A DNA stretch of 64,000 nucleotides, taken from Verpa conica. Lineage: Eukaryota > Ascomycota > Pezizomycetes > Pezizales > Morchellaceae. Of this stretch, positions 59,641-64,000 are shown one piece after another. Each line of letters begins with the position of its first letter. Within the stretch, counting starts at the first letter, position 1. Under the pieces are notes generated by a model. The model made no database searches and was not told where the DNA came from. It was given only the letters and a program-made list of their open reading frames with translations. Position numbers and translations under genes: made by a program. The stretch is from contig JAUFSD010000018.1 in the NCBI GenBank assembly GCA_033030425.1, positions 620,001-684,000 on the forward strand, written 5' to 3'.

Positions 59641-60274
59641 ACATAAAGAGTGCTTGCAGGCAGAGGTTCTCTCCCAGGGCACAAGAAAGGGAGTCACTGT
59701 CCGGTCAAGGTCCAGAAAGGCAGAGGTTCGCTGCCGGGGCACGGGAGACAGAGAGTCGCTGTCTGGTCGAGGTCCAGAGGGGGTCTCTGCTGCAGGGGTT
59801 TGTTCCTAGGGGGAGGGGTTGCTGCTGGGCGAAGCAGGCGCGCAGTCAAGGTCCGGTCGAGGTCCAGGTAGGCAGAGGTTCGCTCCTAGGGGGGGGGTTG
59901 CTGCTGGGGAGAAGCAGGCACGCAGTCGAGGTCCAGAAAGGCAGAGGTTCTCTCCCAGGGCTCGAGAGACAGGGAGTCGCTGTCTGGTCGAGGTCCAGGT
60001 AGGCGGAGGTTCGCTGTTGGAGCAGGCAGGCAGGCAGGCAGGCAGTCGCTGTCTGGTCGAGGTCCAGGTAGGCGGAGGTTCGCTGTCGGAGCAGGCAGGC
60101 AGGCAGTCACTGTCCGGTCGAGGTCCAGGTAGGCGGAGGTTTGCTGTCAGAGCAGGCAGGCAGGCAGTCGCTGTCCGGTCGAGGTCCAGAAAGGCAGAGG
60201 TTCTCTCCCAGGGCTCGAGAGACAGGGAGTCGCTGTCTGGTCGAGGTCCAGGCAGGCAGTGGTTCGCTGTCAAG

Positions 60275-60345
<71 letters not shown>

Positions 60346-60350
60346 AGGCA
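59640..60350. repeat. Minisatellite with embedded GGCA tetranucleotide array
   Basis: About ten units of roughly 55-80 bp built from GTCGCTGTCTGGTCGAGGTC, AGGTAGGCGGAGGTTCGCTG and CAGGCAGG pieces. The 3' end is a pure (GGCA)n run at about 60275-60345. Unit-length variation comes mostly from the number of GGCA copies. Open frames on both strands here are a by-product of the repeat. Confidence 0.85.
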
Positions 60351-60756
60351 GAGAGACGTCAGAAAAGGTAGCGAATGGAGGTCCCAATAGACAACGAATG
60401 GAGGTCCTAATAGGTGGCGAAAAGAGGTCTAAATAGACAGGGAATCGAGGCCAGCAGGGAGGTCAGCGAAGCATGCAAATGACGTCTAAATGGGGGGGGT
60501 ACTCACAAGCAGCAAAAGCCAGTCGATATGGCAGTAGATAGATGTTTGTCGGTAGCAATTGGGGGGGGTAGCAAGCAGGAGAGGTACGCTGACGTCGCCT
60601 GTCAACACAAAGGGGTAGACCGGGTAACCACCAGCCACCCAAGCCACCCAAGCGCTCCCAGTATCCACCACCCATTGCTAGTTAGACAAAGCGCGTTCAA
60701 ACCACGACTGGGTTACCGTTTTTAGTCCTAACGCCTGAATCACAAAAAATAACTCC

Positions 60757-61657
60757 TGGAGCGTCAGGAAAATTCGTCCGTCCGAACCAAATCCGAGGGG
60801 AATATGAGAGGGCATGATTTGGAGCTGACTGGTGAAGGAATCGAGGAAATCGGATAAGAACTGACGGAGTTGTGCCCTCCGCCAGTCGGGGCATGTTTCT
60901 TGACAAACTAACGGTATGGAGGAAGGCCCCGCTTCCCAGTACTGCTTGCTGATTAGTACCAAAGGGCTTTGGTGACTCTCTGCCACGAGGAAACCTGCAA
61001 GGACGGAACAGATACGGTGGTTAGTACACTTATCGGCCCGTCCGCAGAGTACAGATTGGTTCACTAACAGCTTTACATGATTGCATTACTCTAGTACACC
61101 TTCGGGATTGACTAGAATAGACGATAGGGCTGGGACAAAGTGCTTGGACTGGTCGGGATTTGTATAAGTATGGGGGGAATGTATTTGTATTGGCGTTTTG
61201 AGTGTGTTGTAAGATTTGTATTGTATGGCGTGATTGCTTGGCAGGTTTTCAGGGTCTTCGGGGGTTCCCAGGCGTTTGTATTAGGATTTAGGAGAAATCC
61301 GCGAGCCCAAACCGTGGCATATAAAATAGTCGGCAGATTTGTCTCTTTACCAGAACATCAACGGGAAGAGCGAGTCTTATCAATATACTTGAATCTATCG
61401 AACTACCTTTACCTTATAACTCTGTTACAAATATTTCGCTTGTGACTTTCAAAGCTTCAACTGAACAACTTTCCGCTTTACCTAACTAACTCTAGTGAGT
61501 CTTGACAATATCGTAGTTCGTAACTCTTTTGTGCGATTTAAGGGAACAACTACTACCGTTGACTGAGGAGACCTTGGTAGTGGGTATCTTATACCTTCGA
61601 ACTGAACTCTAAGCTTGACGGGACGTAGCTTGGACAATTGTATAGGCCAGTTTTACA
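60757..61657 (+). mobile_element. LTR, family C, 5'-truncated or diverged
   Basis: From about 60757 it matches the inner and 3' part of the 1.15-kb family-C LTR and ends GGCCAGTTTTACA at 61657. The first about 230 bp of the LTR are absent or unrecognisable. It cuts into the gypsy pol fragment that begins at 61658. No matching 5-bp duplication is found at its left side. Confidence 0.8.
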
Positions 61658-64000
61658 GCAGGCATCTTCATAGCAGGCTGTCCAACTTAGGCTTGCATGC
61701 CGGGTAGGGGTCCTCAACCCTTTGAGGGATGCCTCCGCTACCTTCCTTGCCATTTCCCTTTCTAGGGCTATGTCATTTCCCCAAGCATCTAATCCTTCCT
61801 CCAGCTCCAATTCTTGTGCCGCTTGGTGCCAGGAGGGAACATCATTCTCATCTAACTGGTCATTGACTAGCTCCGAGAGTGGGGTAAAGTAATTTGCAGA
61901 GGAAAAGGCCATAGCTGAGTTTGCTTGGAGGTAGGTAATTTGATTGAGTGTTTTTTGGGTGGATCTAAGTACTATTGGAGTGGGTTTGCTAGTGTCTGAG
62001 GGCATGTCTTCTAAATCCACATCGGCGGGGTCATCGGTATTTATAGATGGATCCACTAGTAGATATTTGGAGTCTTCTGGGTCACTGCTTTCTTCAAACA
62101 GTCTTGATAGTGCATCTGCTAGGTGATTATCTTTTCCGGGCCGGTACAGTATTGTGAAGAATAGCGGAGTAACAGCTTAGGACGCAAGTCCTAATGGTAT
62201 AACTCTACAGGTACGATGCACAGAAAGAAGCGTAAAGCCAGTGAATTGGTAGTAGCAACAGAATAAACTATTACTATAAAGAACAGGCAAGCGAGGATTC
62301 TGAGCATGTAATACCAAACAAGATAGCGTAGTAGATTGGTGTCTATGTCTAGAGAATTACTGTCCCAGAAAGAGGGAGAACGGCCCGCTATTTATACAGA
62401 AAAGTCCTTTACCCTCCAACCAAGATAACTATGTAAAAACCGAGGTGGGAACGCCGTTTAACCCTGAAAACCGTAACAAAGTAAAGGTAACCAAAAGAAA
62501 TGAGTAATACAGTGCTTGTAAGCGAAATGGTGTGTTAAGTAAACATAAATGAGCGCAACAAAATATGACTCATAACAAATGGCGCAATACATGTGAGTAA
62601 TAAGGTATGCGACCTTTCGGTAAACATTAGTAGTTATGTAAAAATGTAATAAATGTAAAAATGTATCAAAAAAGCAATCAGAACTGTCGTCGTAATGAAA
62701 TGTAGCAAATGGAGATAAAATGTTATACAAAACAAGGAAAGACAGACTAAGAATCTTGAAAAAATAACAAGTATGTCATAGTCAAACCTAGATAGGAAGG
62801 TAAGCCATCTTTGCTGCCGCTTGCTGTATTGGCTTTGGTGTTTGAAGTGCTTCAAGGATTCATGGTCTGAGACTATTGTGAATTTCCGGCCGATAAGCAG
62901 GGGTTCAAAACAGCTTAGTACATCTACTAATGCTAGTAGCTCTTGTTGATGAGTGGGGTAGTTTGTCTGTGCACTAGTGGACTTCCTAGAGTGGAATTTT
63001 GCGGGGTGTGCCGTTTCCGGTGTGGGTCCTTGTCCTATCCATGATTCTGATCCTACTGCTGATGCATCGGTGACTACCCAAATGGGGTTACTAGAGTTGG
63101 GGTCCAAGGGTTTTAGTGTCCCTATGGCTTTTGCTGCCGCTCTGGTGGCTTCAAATGCCTTGTCTTGGGTGTAGGACCAGTCAAATGCTGCGTTTCCGGT
63201 AAGGTCAGTCAGGAGTGCATTAATTGATGCTAGATGAGGGATAAATTGGGAGATGTAATTGACTAATCCGTTAAATGCCGCTATTTTGGTCTGGGAAGTT
63301 GGTTTAGGGAAGTCATAGATATCCTTGACTTTTTCCGGTGCTGCATGGATCCCTTTGTCATCGATATAGTGACCTAAAATTGGTAGGGTTTCCGCAAATA
63401 TCATGGTTTTTCTTGGGTTAGCATAGAGCTCCGCTTTTTCCAGGGCTTGACACACTAAGTGTATGTGGTTAATGTGTTCTTCCGCAGTTGCCGAGTATAC
63501 AAAGATGTCGTCAATGTATACCCAAACAAATTTTCCCAGGTACTCGCCTAGGATTGTCTCTATTACCCTCATGAATGTTGCTCCAGCATTAGTGTCTCCT
63601 TGCAGCATTACTCTGCACACAAATCCTCCAAATGGGGTTTTAATTGTGTTGTGTTTCTCATTTTCCGGGTGTATCCTGGTTTGAGAATATGCATTGCTAA
63701 GGTCAATTAGGGAGCGGTACTTTGCTCTACCTACTTCATTTAGAATGACTTCCTGATCGGGAATTGGTGCATGGTCCTTGACTGTGTTTTCATTCCGGTC
63801 TCTTAGGTCTGCCAGGGGTCTAATCCTTCCATCTTTCTTTAATTGACACCACATATTGACAGCATTGTGGGACTCGGCTCTGTAAATTATTCCTGCTTCT
63901 AGCCACTTGTTTATCCAGTCCCTGAACTTAGGCATAATTACCTCCGAGGTTTTAAATCTCTTTGGGTTAATGGTTTTGTGTGGATCAATCAATCTGATGT
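61658..64000 (-). pseudogene. Ty3/gypsy pol (RT-RNase H), cut by a solo LTR, running off the window
   Basis: Minus strand. The frame is open at the window edge and runs to about 62775 through RT (palm motif VWVYIDDIFVYS near 63510) and RNase H (WVVTDASAVG, HQQELLALVDVL, VSDHESLKHF). It resumes at 62147 with YRPGKDNHLADALSRL and an acidic linker, and ends at the family-C LTR. Its RT differs clearly from the chromovirus in this window, so it is a separate lineage. Integrase is not in the window. Direction and edge mean that gag and protease would lie beyond 64 kb. Confidence 0.85.
62153..62769 (-). mobile_element. Solo LTR, family E, in gypsy pol
   Basis: 617 bp. On the minus strand it starts TGTTATTTTTTC and ends TTCTTCACA, with ATACT on both sides (plus-strand AGTAT at 62148-62152 and 62770-62774). 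Removing it and one copy joins DYDIL to YRPGKDN, the expected RNase H to linker passage of gypsy pol. No other copy is in the window. Confidence 0.85.

Noticed and set aside
59296..60387. Long open frames giving Arg/Ser, Pro/Leu/Cys or Gly/Gln/Ala strings
   Set aside because: Produced by 6-bp and GGCA repeats being open in several frames on both strands at once. No start context, introns or domain.

Overview
The window looks like nuclear DNA of a filamentous ascomycete (Pezizomycotina). The evidence is short GT-AG introns of roughly 50-100 bp with CTAG or CAG acceptors, typical fungal housekeeping genes, and a heavy load of LTR retrotransposons, LINEs and a Helitron. The species cannot be read from the sequence. 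A truffle- or cup-fungus-like TE-rich genome is a guess only.

Layout. 1-6.8 kb is a nest of repeats: a LINE ORF1 broken by LTRs of two families (A and B), a compact non-autonomous LTR element, and a piggyBac relic. 7.2-36 kb is a gene island with ten intact multi-exon genes: a PHO13-type HAD phosphatase, WDR83/MORG1, a p24 cargo receptor, a septin, SDH3, a PP1 inhibitor-2/Glc8 homolog, a Cyk3-type cytokinesis protein, an AIG2-like gamma-glutamylcyclotransferase, HID1, and an Any1/SLC66A2-type PQ-loop protein. I rebuilt their exons by matching splice sites to family conservation, and every summed CDS is divisible by three. Small inverted-repeat elements lie between them.

36.7-45.7 kb is a Ty3/gypsy chromovirus with a 1.16 kb 5' LTR (family C), a decayed gag, a pol with chromodomain, and a family-B solo LTR nested in gag. 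46-47.5 kb is GC-rich minisatellite with telomere-like tracts. 47.9-54.9 kb is a Helitron-type region: a four-exon gene of unknown family followed by a Rep-helicase gene that carries an 88-bp LINE insertion and a family-C solo LTR, each with matching target-site duplications. 55.5-58.8 kb is a 2-oxoglutarate/Fe(II) dioxygenase-like gene split by a LINE with a 15-bp duplication. 59-61.7 kb is minisatellite plus a truncated family-C LTR. 61.7-64 kb is the pol of another gypsy element, split by a solo LTR (family E) and running off the window.

The island genes are unrelated housekeeping functions (signalling scaffold, ER-Golgi transport, cytokinesis, respiration) and do not form a cluster. The most informative biology is the insertion history. 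Target-site duplications let nearly every nested event be ordered, including an inversion between opposed LTRs near 2.4-5.9 kb. Several inferred C-to-T nonsense changes in the TEs suggest methylation or RIP-like decay.
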